A DNA stretch of 64,000 nucleotides from Clostridia bacterium (GTDB lineage Bacteria > Bacillota > Clostridia > Acetivibrionales > JAFADI01): positions 62,001 to 126,000 of the forward strand of contig JAOAAU010000009.1 of NCBI GenBank assembly GCA_026418695.1, read 5' to 3'. The stretch's first letter is position 1, and every line of letters starts with the position of its first letter. This document shows, one piece after another, positions 16,993-27,893 of this stretch. The translations under genes and the position numbers were made by a program. A model generated the notes under the pieces. The model made no database searches. It saw only the letters and a program-made list of their open reading frames with translations, and was not told the origin of the DNA.

Positions 16993-17571
16993 ATGGTTTA
17001 TCTTGCTGCAATTGCTGCAGGACTTCTTATTGGTTTGCTTTTCAGAGGGAAACCTTCGAACCTTTTGAGCTTCAAACTCAAAAAAACCTGGATATTACTT
17101 TTGGCATTTGTTCTACAGTCTTCATCACAAATCCTCGCAGTCCGCGGATTTGATTTTGCAATCCGTTACAGTCTGCTGCTGAACAGCATCGTTTTCTGCA
17201 TGCTTTTGACTGTGATATGGAGCAATAAACAGTACTTGGGGATTCTTACCGTAGGATTGGGATGTTTGCTGAATGCGCTGGTAATGACCTTGAATGGCGG
17301 GAAAATGCCTGTCAGCGAGGAGCTTTTATTAAGGGAGCAGATGTTTGATATCCTGGAAATCTACCGCATCGGTGGGGATGGAAAGCATATTCTGGCAACG
17401 GATTCTACCCAGTTGGCTTTTTTGGGGGACATGATTGATATTCCTGGAAAGCTTGGGTACATTGCAAAGTTTATCAGCATTGGAGATGTTTTTGTAATCA
17501 TGGGATTATGTATCCTGGTGATTGAAATAATGATCGATCGAAAGTTTAATGTATTAAGTAAAAGTGTTTAG
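16993..17571 (+). CDS. DUF5317-like integral membrane protein
   Basis: A 192-residue protein with about five hydrophobic helices (for example MVYLAAIAAGLLIGLLF). ATG 16993 is chosen because AAAGGGTGAT lies 8 bp upstream; GTG 16981 and upstream starts lack a site. The central loop LNALVMTLNGGKMPVS and the motif LGDMIDIPG...AKFISIGDVFVI recur in DUF5317 proteins of Clostridia. No function is known. It precedes secA by 193 bp; that gap shows no strong promoter or terminator. Confidence 0.72.
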   Translation: MVYLAAIAAGLLIGLLFRGKPSNLLSFKLKKTWILLLAFVLQSSSQILAVRGFDFAIRYSLLLNSIVFCMLLTVIWSNKQYLGILTVGLGCLLNALVMTLNGGKMPVSEELLLREQMFDILEIYRIGGDGKHILATDSTQLAFLGDMIDIPGKLGYIAKFISIGDVFVIMGLCILVIEIMIDRKFNVLSKSV

Positions 17572-17764
17572 ATAAGGTGTAATTATGGTTTTCAAGGAAA
17601 TACGAATTATTACGGGATATAACAAGGGTTTTGATCGCAAAAAATTGATGACATGAATTTTTTTTCGCGTTCAATATAGATAAAAATGAAAGTTTCATTA
17701 AAAGACCAGCTTGAAACCGGAATTACCGGTAAATAGCCTTAATTGATGGATGGAGGAATTGAAG

Positions 17765-20494
17765 ATGAAAAAGATCATAGAAAAAATTATCGGAAGTTAT
17801 AGCGATAGAGAATTAAAACGAATCACGCCTATTGTGGACAAGGTTGAGGCCTGTGAGCCGCAAATGCAGGCGTTGAGCGACGATCAATTAAAAGGAAAAA
17901 CCGCGGAGTTCAAGGAAAGGCTTACCAAGGGGGAGACCTTGGATGATATTCTTCCTGAAGCTTTTGCTGTTGTCAGGGAGGCGTCCAGAAGGGTTCTCGG
18001 TATGAGACACTTTAGAGTACAAATTATTGGCGGTATCGTACTTCATCAGGGAAGAATCGCAGAAATGAAAACCGGTGAAGGAAAAACCCTTGTTGCGACA
18101 CTGCCCGTATACCTCAATGCACTCGCCGGTAAAGGGGTTCATGTTGTTACCGTGAATGATTACCTTGCAAAGCGTGACAGCGAGTGGATGGGAAAGGTTT
18201 ACACCTTCCTGGGACTTACAGTGGGTTTGATCGTACATGATCTCGATAATGAGGAAAGAAGAGCGGCCTATAACTGTGATATCACTTACGGTACCAATAA
18301 TGAACTCGGATTTGACTATTTAAGAGACAACATGGTTATCTATAAGGAAGATATGGTGCAGAGAGAGCTGCATTATGCCATCGTCGACGAAGTAGACAGT
18401 ATTTTGATCGACGAAGCCAGAACACCTTTGATTATTTCCGGAGCGGGCGATAAGTCTACAGACCTCTACAAAAAGGCAAATTCCTTTGTATGCAGATTGA
18501 AGGCCAAGGTGTTTACGCAGGTCGATGATAAACAACATAATGATGATATTGAAGAAGACTATATCGTAGATGAAAAGGCTCATACAGCAGCTTTAACTGC
18601 AGTGGGTGTGAAAAAGGCAGAACAGTATTTCGGGATTGAGAATCTTTCAGACCCTGAGAACCTTACGATATCGCATCATATCAACCAGGCGTTAAAGGCG
18701 CACGGATTGATGAAGAAAGATCGCGATTATGTGGAAAAAGACGGTGAAATCATCATTATCGACGAGTTTACAGGACGTATGATGTATGGCAGAAGATACA
18801 GCGATGGTCTGCATCAGGCGATTGAAGCCAAAGAAGGGGTAAAAGTGGAAAGGGAAAGCAAGACCCTCGCAACCATTACCTTCCAGAATTACTTCAGGAT
18901 GTACAAGAAGCTCTCGGGGATGACCGGTACGGCCCAAACCGAGGAGCAGGAATTCAACACCATCTACAAACTGGATGTTATTGTTATTCCTACCAATAAG
19001 GCGATGGCAAGAGTAGACAACCCCGATGTCGTCTATAAAAATGAGATGGGTAAATTCAATGCAGTAATCAGTGAAGTTGTAGAGTGTAATAAAAAAGGGC
19101 AGCCGGTTTTGATCGGTACCATCTCTATTGAAAAATCGGAGTTGTTGAGTTCGGTATTGAAAAAGCGGGGTATACAGCACCAGGTGCTGAATGCAAAGTA
19201 TCATGAGAAGGAAGCGGAGATTATCGCTCAGGCAGGTAAATTCGGGGCAGTAACCATTGCAACCAATATGGCGGGCCGTGGTACCGACATCGTGCTGGGT
19301 GGAAATCCCGAGTTTATGGCAAAACAGGAAATGAGGAAGCAGGGATTCCCGGAAGAACTGATCAGTGCATCCACCAGTTTCAATGATACAACGGATGAAT
19401 TGATCCTTGGAGCCAGGAAGACATTCCGTGAGTTATATGAAAAGTTCAAAACAGTGACCGATGCTGAGCGCGAAAAGGTGGTTGCTGCTGGTGGTCTAAA
19501 TATTATCGGTACTGAAAGACATGAATCAAGACGTATCGACAACCAGTTGAGAGGACGTTCCGGACGTCAGGGAGATGCCGGTTCTTCAAGATTTTATATC
19601 TCCCTGGAAGACGATCTGATGAGGCTCTTCGGATCAGACCGAATCACCGGTTTGGTCAATGCATTGGGTCTGGAAGACGATCAGCCTATCGAACACAGGA
19701 TGTTGTCTAATGCCATTGAAAATGCTCAGAAGCGAGTGGAAGGAAAGAACTTTGATATCAGAAAACACGTGTTGCAGTATGACGATGTGATGAACAAACA
19801 GAGAGAGGTTATTTACGCTCAAAGACGTAAAGTACTCAACGGCGAGAGCCTTAAGGATAATTTTGAGAAGATGCTGGAAGGAGTCGCAGACAGCATTGTA
19901 AAGCTTTACTGCAGCGAAAGCCCGCATCCTGACTTCTGGGATTGGGATGGAATCAAATCCTATGCAGAAAGTACGATCCTTTTACCGGACACATTGAATA
20001 TATCAAAAGAAGACATGGAACGTATGGAACGTGAAGACTTGAAGGAAAAGCTTCTTGAGATGGCGATGGCTCGTTACCAGGCGAAAGAGAATGAGTTTGG
20101 TTCTGAATTGATGCGTGAACTGGAAAGGGTTGTGCTCCTCAAAGTGGTGGATCAGAAGTGGATGGATCACATCGATGCCATGGACCAGTTAAGATACGGA
20201 ATCGGGCTGAGAGCTTATGGACAGAGAGACCCTGTCATTGAATACAAATTTGAAGGCTTTGAAATGTTTGAAGAGATGATCAAGAACATTCAGGAAGATT
20301 CAGTGAAGATCATTTTGAACTCCCATATCGAGCGGGAAGAGGAACTCCATCGTGAGAAGGTGGCCGAACCTATCAGTGCATCCCATGGGGAGGAAACTAA
20401 GAAGCCGGTTGTGAGAAATGACAAGGTTGGACGTAATGATTCATGTCCTTGCGGCAGCGGCAAGAAATATAAGAAGTGCTGCGGTGCAAACTAA
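17765..20494 (+). CDS. secA: Preprotein translocase ATPase SecA
   Basis: A 909-residue SecA. ATG 17765 is chosen since GGAGGA lies 7 bp before it and covers the in-frame ATG at 17750. NBD1 has Walker A TGEGKT and the DEVD box ([15 protein letters not shown]). The preprotein cross-linking domain follows, then NBD2 with [21 protein letters not shown] and the helical wing/scaffold with [18 protein letters not shown]. The tail is a complete SEC-C zinc motif ([13 protein letters not shown]). It drives protein export through SecYEG. No prfB follows, unlike in many Firmicutes. Confidence 0.97.
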   Translation: MKKIIEKIIGSYSDRELKRITPIVDKVEACEPQMQALSDDQLKGKTAEFKERLTKGETLDDILPEAFAVVREASRRVLGMRHFRVQIIGGIVLHQGRIAEMKTGEGKTLVATLPVYLNALAGKGVHVVTVNDYLAKRDSEWMGKVYTFLGLTVGLIVHDLDNEERRAAYNCDITYGTNNELGFDYLRDNMVIYKEDMVQRELHYAIVDEVDSILIDEARTPLIISGAGDKSTDLYKKANSFVCRLKAKVFTQVDDKQHNDDIEEDYIVDEKAHTAALTAVGVKKAEQYFGIENLSDPENLTISHHINQALKAHGLMKKDRDYVEKDGEIIIIDEFTGRMMYGRRYSDGLHQAIEAKEGVKVERESKTLATITFQNYFRMYKKLSGMTGTAQTEEQEFNTIYKLDVIVIPTNKAMARVDNPDVVYKNEMGKFNAVISEVVECNKKGQPVLIGTISIEKSELLSSVLKKRGIQHQVLNAKYHEKEAEIIAQAGKFGAVTIATNMAGRGTDIVLGGNPEFMAKQEMRKQGFPEELISASTSFNDTTDELILGARKTFRELYEKFKTVTDAEREKVVAAGGLNIIGTERHESRRIDNQLRGRSGRQGDAGSSRFYISLEDDLMRLFGSDRITGLVNALGLEDDQPIEHRMLSNAIENAQKRVEGKNFDIRKHVLQYDDVMNKQREVIYAQRRKVLNGESLKDNFEKMLEGVADSIVKLYCSESPHPDFWDWDGIKSYAESTILLPDTLNISKEDMERMEREDLKEKLLEMAMARYQAKENEFGSELMRELERVVLLKVVDQKWMDHIDAMDQLRYGIGLRAYGQRDPVIEYKFEGFEMFEEMIKNIQEDSVKIILNSHIEREEELHREKVAEPISASHGEETKKPVVRNDKVGRNDSCPCGSGKKYKKCCGAN

Positions 20495-20567
20495 GCGAGA
20501 TGCGAGACCAAAATTATTTTAATAAAGCAGTATAGAGTAGTAAAATTACTGTTATGATAGAAAAACT

Positions 20568-20597
20568 GTGGTGAACCTTGTGTTCACCACTTTTTTT
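20568..20597 (+). terminator. secA terminator
   Basis: Perfect 9-bp stem (GTGGTGAAC, loop CTTGT, GTTCACCAC) with a T7 tail. Confidence 0.9.
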
Positions 20598-20769
20598 ATA
20601 ATGCGCAGGAAAATTTAATTCTTCATTTGCTTATATTTTCCGTTAGGCGCATTTCAAAAAAGTCCTCCGAATTATTGCTTTTAAGGAATACCAAAGAATT
20701 ATTTGAAAAGTTGACTTTTTTATATTATTCTTTATGTACAATGAATCGATAGATTTATCGGAGGACAGC

Positions 20770-22062
20770 ATGAATTATAGCGAAGCGCTTGACTATATAT
20801 TTGGAACACTAAAATTCGGAAGTAAGCTGGGATTGCACAATATTTCCTATCTCTTGGAACTGATGGAGAACCCGCATCAAAAGCTGAAATTTGTTCATGT
20901 TGCTGGGACCAATGGGAAGGGATCCACAGTTGCCTTCACCAGCAGTATTCTGATGGAGGCAGGGTATAAGGTGGGGATTTATACTTCACCCTATCTGGAA
21001 CGCTTCACGGAAAGAATCAAAATTGGGCCCAGTGAGATTGGCGAAGCAGACCTTGCACGAATTACCGAGTATGTGAAAAGTAAAGTTGAAATCATGCTGG
21101 AGCGAGGGGAAAACCATCCCACAGAATTTGAAATTGTGACAGCCATTGCATTCCAATACTACTATGAAAACAACTGTGACATTGTAGTTCTGGAGGTCGG
21201 ACTTGGGGGGAGGTTTGACTCAACCAATGTCATTGATACGCCTTTGGTTTCGGTGATCACCACCATCAGCTATGATCATACGGCTATTCTCGGAAATACA
21301 CTTCCTGCGATTGCCTTTGAAAAGGCGGGGATTATTAAGGTGAACGGAGACGTGATAGTTTATCCGCAGTGCAAAGAGGTAGAGGATGTGTTCCGTAAAG
21401 CCTGTGAAGAAAGGCAGGCAAGGATGCATATTGCCGATTTTGATCAACTTCAAATCAAAGAGTTCGGTGTGGATGGTCAGGTCTTTGACTATATAAACCC
21501 AAAGGGCGATTGCTATAAAGAATTGAAAATATCCCTCCTTGGAGACCACCAGGTGAAAAATGCCGTTATTGCTATAAATACTATTGAAATTCTCAAAGAG
21601 AAGGGACTCAGTATTAACGAGAAGGCCATACGGAAAGGGTTAGATACAGCTCGTTGGAGTGGGCGGCTTGAGGTGTTGCGTAAAAAGCCGATGTTTATCA
21701 TTGATGGAGCCCATAACGCGGAAGGGGCCAAAATTCTTTTAGATAATTTGGATAAGTATTTCCCGGAAATGAATAGAATATTTATATTTGGTGTTCTTAA
21801 AGACAAAGATTATGACAGCATCATTAAAACTGTAATCGCTACGGCACACAAGGTTATAACCGTCACACCAGAAAATGAAAGAGCCCTTCCAGCAGAAGAA
21901 CTGGCAATTTTGATAAAAGGATATTGTAATGATGTTGTGGTTAGTGATACAATTGAGGAAGCAGTTGAGACAGGCCTGAAAATGGCTTCAGATGGTGATT
22001 TGATCTGCGCTTTCGGGTCCTTGTATTATATTGGTGAGATACGAAAACTGCTGAATAAATGA
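20770..22062 (+). CDS. folC: Bifunctional folylpolyglutamate / dihydrofolate synthase
   Basis: A 430-residue Mur-ligase-like enzyme that adds glutamate to folates and may also make dihydrofolate from dihydropteroate. ATG 20770 follows GGAGGAC by 3-4 bp; the in-frame ATG at 20734 lies in the promoter region. Motifs: P-loop VAGTNGKGST, the folate loop TSPYLERFTERI, VLEVGLGGRFDSTN and the C-domain start FIIDGAHNAEGAK. Length matches the family. It heads a short operon with the TPR gene 52 bp downstream. Confidence 0.95.
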   Translation: MNYSEALDYIFGTLKFGSKLGLHNISYLLELMENPHQKLKFVHVAGTNGKGSTVAFTSSILMEAGYKVGIYTSPYLERFTERIKIGPSEIGEADLARITEYVKSKVEIMLERGENHPTEFEIVTAIAFQYYYENNCDIVVLEVGLGGRFDSTNVIDTPLVSVITTISYDHTAILGNTLPAIAFEKAGIIKVNGDVIVYPQCKEVEDVFRKACEERQARMHIADFDQLQIKEFGVDGQVFDYINPKGDCYKELKISLLGDHQVKNAVIAINTIEILKEKGLSINEKAIRKGLDTARWSGRLEVLRKKPMFIIDGAHNAEGAKILLDNLDKYFPEMNRIFIFGVLKDKDYDSIIKTVIATAHKVITVTPENERALPAEELAILIKGYCNDVVVSDTIEEAVETGLKMASDGDLICAFGSLYYIGEIRKLLNK

Positions 22063-22113
22063 CAGATCTTAAAAGAATAGATTCTGAGTTTAGCTTTTTT
22101 AGGGGGGGATATT

Positions 22114-23253
22114 TTGCTGAACTTGAAGCAGGAACTGATGAGTTATCCGCCTATAGACATCAACAGCCTTACGGAGAAAGACTCATCTATCCCGGACAAT
22201 ATTATCAATTCGATCATCTTGTATAATAAGGCTTTGGAAAATATTCGCATGAACAGTGAGGATATTGCCGTGATCGAGCTGAAAAAAGCAATATCCATGA
22301 ACCCGAATTTTCATGAAGCGATGAATCTTTTGGGGATTTGTTATGTTTTCACAAAGGATTATCCAAAAGCCAGAGAGATTTTCGAAAAGGTTGCAGCCTT
22401 AGAGAATAATGGTGTTAAGGCCCTAAGTTATCTCAATATGATTAATACTGGGAGTGTTTCTGTTCAGGATACTGAAATCAGAAAAGGCTCTGCTATCGAA
22501 AAGAAGCCTTTACAAGCTGCTGCAAAGATGCAGAATGCTTTTAAAAGTATATCAACTCCCGTAAAGCCGGAAAAGATGAACTTAGCCTTCAGTTCCGGAT
22601 TGTTTAAAATGATCGGCGGATTTGTTGCCGGAATCCTTGTGATGATACTTTTCTTATTGATTATAAAGACTCCCGGAAAGAGTGTTGAAGTATTAAATGA
22701 TCGTATAAACCAGGGAGAAAGTCAGAATAAAACTGAAAGTACCGCCAATCAGGAGTCCGGTAAACTGAAAGAGGAGAATGAAAAGCTTCAAAACGAACTG
22801 AAAAGTGCAAAAGCCGAACTGGACTATTATGCGAGTGTTTCAAAACTGGGTGAAGCAGAACGGCTTTCCGCAGCAAAGAATTACGAAGCCGCAGCAGATT
22901 TGCTGGTGATGATGAAAACAATGCAGTTGAAAGATACAGAAAAAAGCAGATATGACAGCCTGTACAACAGTGTTATTCCCAAAGCGGCATGGGCAGTTTT
23001 CAATGAAGGCAATAGCCTTGTGAAGTACAAGAAGTACCAGGAAGCACTGACAAAGCTCAGTAAGGTGCAGGTATACGGTGATAGCTGGAACTACTTGGAT
23101 GCTACGTTGTATAAGATGGGAGTATGCTATAAGGAAATGAATGAATCCAAAAACGCTCTGGAGGTATTTAAGAAACTGATTGAAAAGTACCCGAAGAGCC
23201 AGTATGCGTCCTATGCAAACTATAAAATTTCAGAATTGACAGGAGCTCCATGA
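22114..23253 (+). CDS. TPR-repeat membrane protein
   Basis: A 379-residue protein with a TTG start 5 bp after AGGGGGGGA. An N-terminal cytoplasmic TPR pair (about 35-110; IELKKAISMNPNFHEAMNLLG) is followed by one transmembrane helix (about 168-190). Then comes a coiled coil (about 205-245; KLKEENEKLQNELKSAKAEL) and C-terminal outer-surface TPR-like repeats (ALEVFKKLIEKYPKSQYASYA). The layout resembles YbgF/BamD-type scaffolds on the outer face. It shares the folC transcript. The partner proteins are unknown. Confidence 0.8.
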   Translation: MLNLKQELMSYPPIDINSLTEKDSSIPDNIINSIILYNKALENIRMNSEDIAVIELKKAISMNPNFHEAMNLLGICYVFTKDYPKAREIFEKVAALENNGVKALSYLNMINTGSVSVQDTEIRKGSAIEKKPLQAAAKMQNAFKSISTPVKPEKMNLAFSSGLFKMIGGFVAGILVMILFLLIIKTPGKSVEVLNDRINQGESQNKTESTANQESGKLKEENEKLQNELKSAKAELDYYASVSKLGEAERLSAAKNYEAAADLLVMMKTMQLKDTEKSRYDSLYNSVIPKAAWAVFNEGNSLVKYKKYQEALTKLSKVQVYGDSWNYLDATLYKMGVCYKEMNESKNALEVFKKLIEKYPKSQYASYANYKISELTGAP

Positions 23254-23276
23254 GTTTAGACTGATGGAGTTTTTTT
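23246..23276 (+). terminator. Terminator overlapping the TPR gene stop
   Basis: CTCCAT and ATGGAG arms, with inner AGT/ACT pairing, run into a T7 tail. The left arm overlaps the stop codon. Confidence 0.7.
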
Positions 23277-23289
23277 ATCGTTGACTTTT

Positions 23290-24690
23290 TTATGATTGTT
23301 TCCGAGTTGTGTTGAAAAACGATTTGATGGATGAATGTACCCTGGTAAGAATTCTAACTAAATACAGGGAGAGAATCGTATAAATCAGTGGATAACAGGG
23401 TGCAAGAAGCCTGCAGTAGTCTCCATAAGATAAAAAGGCACTGATGATATAATGATAGAGAATGATGATCATGAGGGTGCCTGCAAAAAAGTGCATTTCA
23501 GAAATTCTTCTCCTGATTCCAAGAATAAAAACCAAAAGAAATTCTAAAAGGCAAACACTAAGAAGGGGGTAAGTGGCATTGACTCCTTCGGTAAAGGTAC
23601 GTAATACCATAAAAAGCCGGTTTGGATGTCCGGCTTTCTTTATGGCGGCATCTGCAATGTAATCTTTGAAAGGTGAATTGAGTACAAAGAGCCGATAGGT
23701 AAGTCGAGCGCTTTCTAAAATATATCTCGTGGAGTTTTTTAATATTATTTCTTTGGCAAACCGACCGACCTCTTTATAGTGCCCTCGAGCCCATCCATAG
23801 GTACCGATAAAATGCCAGGGTTCCAGGTACTGACCATTTACTTTAAATTCCGGTGTTTCTGCATTAAATGCATACTGGATGTCTTTTTTTAACATTTCAT
23901 TATTTCCAAGGTCCTCCATCTTATACTGAAGAACCTTTCCCAGAATGTTCACATTCCCAACGGAAGAGATTCCGAAAAATAGGTTTTCAGCGTAGTTCAC
24001 CGATGAATAAGCAGCAACACTGAAATATATAACCGCCAATCCGGTTGAGATACTTTTGACCATGTGTTTTGGTTCAAACTCATGATAAAACGACTGTCTA
24101 ATGAGAAAAATGAAAAATACAGCGATTGGCAGAAATAAAAAAAACGGTTTGGTAAATATACCGGCTAGTAATAGCAGCAATAGCTGCTTAAAAGTATTCC
24201 GCTTCCGATATTTTATGTAAGTAACCACGGTGTAAGTGATCAAGGTAATGATGAGAATGGAAAGGTTTTCTGTGAGCAGAACGAAATCCCAGGAGAAAAC
24301 TCTAAAGCTTACCGCGGTCAAAAAGCATGCCAGGCAGGCAATCGTCTTTTTTTCAAAAGCTTCATAGGCTAGTTTGTAAACAAAGATAATATTGATCAGT
24401 GAAAATATAATTTGAAGGACAACAATACTTATATTCAGGCTTTTCCATGTGAAAAGAGCTCCGACAAGGACTAAGGCCAATGGATAAAACGGGGGCCTGT
24501 ATTCGCTTAACCATAAATGATAGTAAAGGCCCAAAGCTGCATCCACATAAGTGGGGGAATCACTGGTAGTGATTATTCCATCAATAGAAAAATAAAAAAG
24601 CAATCTTGCCGTCAACCCTGCTGCAATAATGATCATCAATCCGATATTTTCTCGTAAGAGTTTTAAGGCTTTTCTCCATAGGTTTGTCAT
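23290..24690 (-). CDS. Polytopic membrane glycosyltransferase, GT39/ArnT-like
   Basis: A 466-residue protein with a basic N-terminus and about ten to twelve hydrophobic helices. The first periplasmic loop (GIITTSDSPTYVDAALGLYYHLWLSEYRPPFYPLAL) has the acidic residues and Arg-Pro-Pro-Phe-Tyr-Pro pattern of GT-C enzymes that transfer sugars from lipid carriers. The start follows GAGGTTGGG on the minus strand. It converges with the TPR gene and diverges from the patatin gene. The donor and acceptor are unknown; a membrane protein O-mannosyl or lipid glycosyl transfer is plausible. Confidence 0.7.
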   Translation of the reverse strand: MTNLWRKALKLLRENIGLMIIIAAGLTARLLFYFSIDGIITTSDSPTYVDAALGLYYHLWLSEYRPPFYPLALVLVGALFTWKSLNISIVVLQIIFSLINIIFVYKLAYEAFEKKTIACLACFLTAVSFRVFSWDFVLLTENLSILIITLITYTVVTYIKYRKRNTFKQLLLLLLAGIFTKPFFLFLPIAVFFIFLIRQSFYHEFEPKHMVKSISTGLAVIYFSVAAYSSVNYAENLFFGISSVGNVNILGKVLQYKMEDLGNNEMLKKDIQYAFNAETPEFKVNGQYLEPWHFIGTYGWARGHYKEVGRFAKEIILKNSTRYILESARLTYRLFVLNSPFKDYIADAAIKKAGHPNRLFMVLRTFTEGVNATYPLLSVCLLEFLLVFILGIRRRISEMHFFAGTLMIIILYHYIISAFLSYGDYCRLLAPCYPLIYTILSLYLVRILTRVHSSIKSFFNTTRKQS

Positions 24691-24893
24691 AGCCCAACCT
24701 CATTCTCGCTGCTTTTGGCTGATTAAAAGTCATCCAGCCTATTGGAAATATCTCAACACCGCTTTCCATATCTTTGCCATGGAATATGAAATTATTCATG
24801 GTTTGACCAAAGAATAAATATCAAATCAAAAAATATTTACCCCTGTGTCTTAATATATATACAGTAGGAAATACGTAAAACGAGGCGGTATTT

Positions 24894-26081
24894 TTGACAG
24901 ATTCAGGTCGTATACCGGATACAACAAAAGAATTTTCTCCCAATAAAATATCATTTCCGAAATCAAGGGCCAGTAAAGTAGTGAATCTGGTTTTAAGCGG
25001 CGGGGGAATCAAAGGAATTGCTTTCGTTGGAGCGATAGAAGTTGTTGAGAACAGGGGCTATCAATGGGGCAATATTGCTGGAGTTTCTGCCGGAGCGGTT
25101 GCAGGCGCTTTTTTGGCTGCCGGCTATAAAGCCGGCGAGTTGAGAAGTATTATGGAAGAGTTCGATTTTGGGAGTATTGAGTTAAGTGAGGTTTCAAAGC
25201 GGCTTTCATCTTTCTATCATTTCCATCAGCTTGGCATTGATCCCTTAACCTCCAGAGGAATGCGGGCAGAAGATTTTTTTAGGTATATGGGACCATGTAA
25301 TTCAGAGGAGGATAATGTTTCTTCGGAAGAATTCATGGCCTCAAGAAGCGGTATGATCCATAAGATTGTTACGTACAGCAAGGTAGGACATATTCTGGAC
25401 GGGGACTGCCTGGAGGAATGGCTGGAAGATGTTCTGAAACGAAAAGGCATCAGAACTTTTGGAGATTTGCGGGGCGGGATTCCCGACAAGGTAAATCCGA
25501 AGGGGTATAAAGTAAGGATGACCTGCGTGGATGCCAATAGAAAGAAAGTAATTGTGCTCCCGGATGATCTGGAATATTACAAGATTGACCCAGACAGCTT
25601 TCCGGTTCCCAAAGCGATCCGGATGAGCACCTGTGTTCCCTTTGCATTTAAGCCTGTTGAGCTCAAATTCACTGAGAAAGAAACTCAGAAAACTCACTAC
25701 TTTATTGATGGCGGCGTATTTGACAACTTTCCCTTCTGGCTGATCGACAACATGAAAAACATCGTCAAAATCGGATTCCGTCTGGATGGGGGAAATAAAA
25801 AGAAATTTTTAAGTCTGGATACTCCCTTAACCATTTTTAAGTCTTTGGTTTCAGCTGTCAATGATATAGGAATCCCCAAAAAAGTTTACAACCTGGGGTA
25901 CGTAGCAAAAATCAATACATCCAAGGTATCCTTTCTTGATTTCAAACTGAGTCAGGAGGAAAAGGAATACCTTTATCAATCCGGTAAGAAGGCTTCGACA
26001 AGGTTTGTCAACAACCTGGAGCATATGGGAGTTCTGGGAAAAAGGAGGAATCGATTCGGGTTCAGAATCATCAGGCTTTAG
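24894..26081 (+). CDS. Patatin-like phospholipase
   Basis: A 395-residue serine lipase of the patatin/RssA type. The oxyanion loop LSGGGIKGIAFVG, the nucleophile elbow GVSAG (Ser of GXSXG) and the catalytic Asp in IDGGVFDNFP are all present in the right order. The start is TTG 24894, 5 bp after GAGGCGG. No signal peptide is seen, so it acts in the cytoplasm or on the inner membrane face. The gene stands alone and is divergent from the glycosyltransferase. The lipid substrate is unknown. Confidence 0.92.
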   Translation: MTDSGRIPDTTKEFSPNKISFPKSRASKVVNLVLSGGGIKGIAFVGAIEVVENRGYQWGNIAGVSAGAVAGAFLAAGYKAGELRSIMEEFDFGSIELSEVSKRLSSFYHFHQLGIDPLTSRGMRAEDFFRYMGPCNSEEDNVSSEEFMASRSGMIHKIVTYSKVGHILDGDCLEEWLEDVLKRKGIRTFGDLRGGIPDKVNPKGYKVRMTCVDANRKKVIVLPDDLEYYKIDPDSFPVPKAIRMSTCVPFAFKPVELKFTEKETQKTHYFIDGGVFDNFPFWLIDNMKNIVKIGFRLDGGNKKKFLSLDTPLTIFKSLVSAVNDIGIPKKVYNLGYVAKINTSKVSFLDFKLSQEEKEYLYQSGKKASTRFVNNLEHMGVLGKRRNRFGFRIIRL

Positions 26082-26254
26082 TTCAAAAAATAGCGGAAGG
26101 GGTTTGAAAATTATCCGCAAAGCGTGACGATGCTTAAATAGTGCTTTATTTTTTTACTTTTTTATTATATGATTATGAACAGGGTCATAAACTTCTTTAA
26201 TGAAGAACAGCCTCGTTGTAAATTCCATATTCGGAGTCGGATATCGGGAGATGA

Positions 26255-26283
26255 TTTCCAATCCGGATAGATGATGATAAAAT
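26255..26283 (+). promoter_or_regulatory. Promoter of thrC
   Basis: TTTCCA (26255-26260), 17-bp spacer, and TAAAAT (26278-26283) preceded by TGA (extended -10). The 237-bp gap shows no T-box core. Confidence 0.45.
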
Positions 26284-26318
26284 AGTTAAAAACATGCTAT
26301 GTAAATTGGGAGGCCGAA

Positions 26319-27818
26319 ATGTTTTACGAAAGTACCAGGGGCGGTTTAAAATCCGTTCTATCTGCAGAAGCAATCAAGAAGGGGATAGCACCTGATGGCG
26401 GGCTGTTTGTTCCGGAAACAAATGTTAAGCTCACCTTAAGTGATATAGAGCAATTATCCGGTATGAGTTATCAGGAAAGAGCAGTTTATATATTGAAACT
26501 TTTCATAGATGATTACTCTGAGGAAGAAATCAAGGACTGTGTTTACAGTGCATATACAAAAAGCAAGTTCGGATGTGAGGAAATCGCGCCGGTGTATAAG
26601 CTGAACGAAAATGTTCATATCCTGGAGCTTTGGCATGGTCCTACCTGTGCATTTAAGGACATGGCTCTTCAGATACTGCCGCACTTTTTAGTGAAGGCCA
26701 TGAACAAAACCGGTGAGAAAAATGAAATTGTCATACTGGTTGCTACTTCCGGTGATACTGGAAAAGCGGCGCTGGAGGGCTTCAAGGATGTTGATGGCAC
26801 CCGGGTGGTTGTTTTCTTCCCCAATAAGGGGGTTAGTGAAGTACAGCGGCTTCAGATGGTTACCCAGGAAGGAAAGAATGTTCATTCCGTAGCGGTTGAA
26901 GGTAACTTTGATGATGCGCAGAGCGGTGTCAAGACTATTTTTGGAGATGACGAACTTGGCAGCCGGCTGAACAGCAAGGGCTATAAGTTCTCTTCCGCAA
27001 ATTCCATCAACTGGGGCAGGCTGGTTCCACAAATTGTTTATTACTTCTCTGCTTATGCGGATTTGATCAAAAATAAGGAAATCAATTCAGGGGATAAAAT
27101 CAACTTTGTTGTTCCTACCGGTAATTTTGGCAATATTCTGGCAGCCTATTATGCCAAAGAAATGGGACTTCCCATTAACAAGCTGATTTGTGCTTCAAAC
27201 GACAACAATGTTCTCACAGATTTTATCAATACGGGCGTATATGATAGAAACAGAGAATTTAAAAAGACCCTGTCTCCTTCGATGGATATTCTTATTTCTA
27301 GCAACCTCGAGCGGCTTTTATTCGAATTGACGGAACATGATGCAGCGCCCGTCAGAAGGTGGATGGAGGAGTTGAAAACCAAAGGGGTCTATACAGTAGA
27401 TGCCACTATCAAAAAGGCGATCTCAAAACTTTTCTGGGCGGGCTATACCAGTGAAACAGAAACTCTGAAGACCATAGAATGCGTTTACAAGGAATATGGC
27501 TATGTGGTGGATACTCATACCGCTGTAGGAATCGATGTTTATGACAAGTACGTGATCTCCACTGGGGATATGACCAAAACCGTCATCGCATCGACTGCAA
27601 GTCCTTTTAAATTTAATGACAGTGTTGTTAGAGCCATTTTTGGGGAGGAAGCAGCAAAGAATAAAACGGAATTCGATATGCTGGAGATACTGGCAAAAGA
27701 ATGCGGAATCAGTATCCCTCAAGGGCTGAAGGGACTTGATAAGAAGGAAGTGCTCCACAAGAGCGTATGCAGCAAGTCAGACATGAAGAGTAAGGTTGAG
27801 GGGATTTTGGGATTATAA
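26319..27818 (+). CDS. thrC: Threonine synthase
   Basis: A 499-residue PLP enzyme converting O-phosphohomoserine to threonine. It has the N-terminal STRGG motif and GIAPDGGLFVPE typical of the long (class II, E. coli-like) form, the PLP Lys in GPTCAFKDMALQ, and the phosphate-binding ATSGDTGKAAL loop. Later motifs NSINWGRLVPQIVYY and VPTGNFGNILAAYYA are intact. GGGAGG precedes the ATG. It stands alone, far from hom and lysC (45356-48085) in this window. No thrB homoserine kinase was found. Confidence 0.96.
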   Translation: MFYESTRGGLKSVLSAEAIKKGIAPDGGLFVPETNVKLTLSDIEQLSGMSYQERAVYILKLFIDDYSEEEIKDCVYSAYTKSKFGCEEIAPVYKLNENVHILELWHGPTCAFKDMALQILPHFLVKAMNKTGEKNEIVILVATSGDTGKAALEGFKDVDGTRVVVFFPNKGVSEVQRLQMVTQEGKNVHSVAVEGNFDDAQSGVKTIFGDDELGSRLNSKGYKFSSANSINWGRLVPQIVYYFSAYADLIKNKEINSGDKINFVVPTGNFGNILAAYYAKEMGLPINKLICASNDNNVLTDFINTGVYDRNREFKKTLSPSMDILISSNLERLLFELTEHDAAPVRRWMEELKTKGVYTVDATIKKAISKLFWAGYTSETETLKTIECVYKEYGYVVDTHTAVGIDVYDKYVISTGDMTKTVIASTASPFKFNDSVVRAIFGEEAAKNKTEFDMLEILAKECGISIPQGLKGLDKKEVLHKSVCSKSDMKSKVEGILGL

Positions 27819-27893
27819 TTCATTGAATGGATAAAAATCTGCCGGCTTTTGAAATGAAACCTGAAATCAATGAGGATAAAAGGAGTGCAGTAA

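Noticed and set aside
18692-19204. 170-codon minus-strand open frame inside secA
   Set aside because: It is antisense to conserved SecA sequence and its translation has no recognisable motif.
20711-20742. Promoter TTGACT ... TACAAT before folC
   Set aside because: The spacing is 20 bp, too long for a confident sigma-A promoter.
26082-26318. T-box leader before thrC
   Set aside because: The conserved T-box core sequence is absent and there is no antiterminator/terminator pair.
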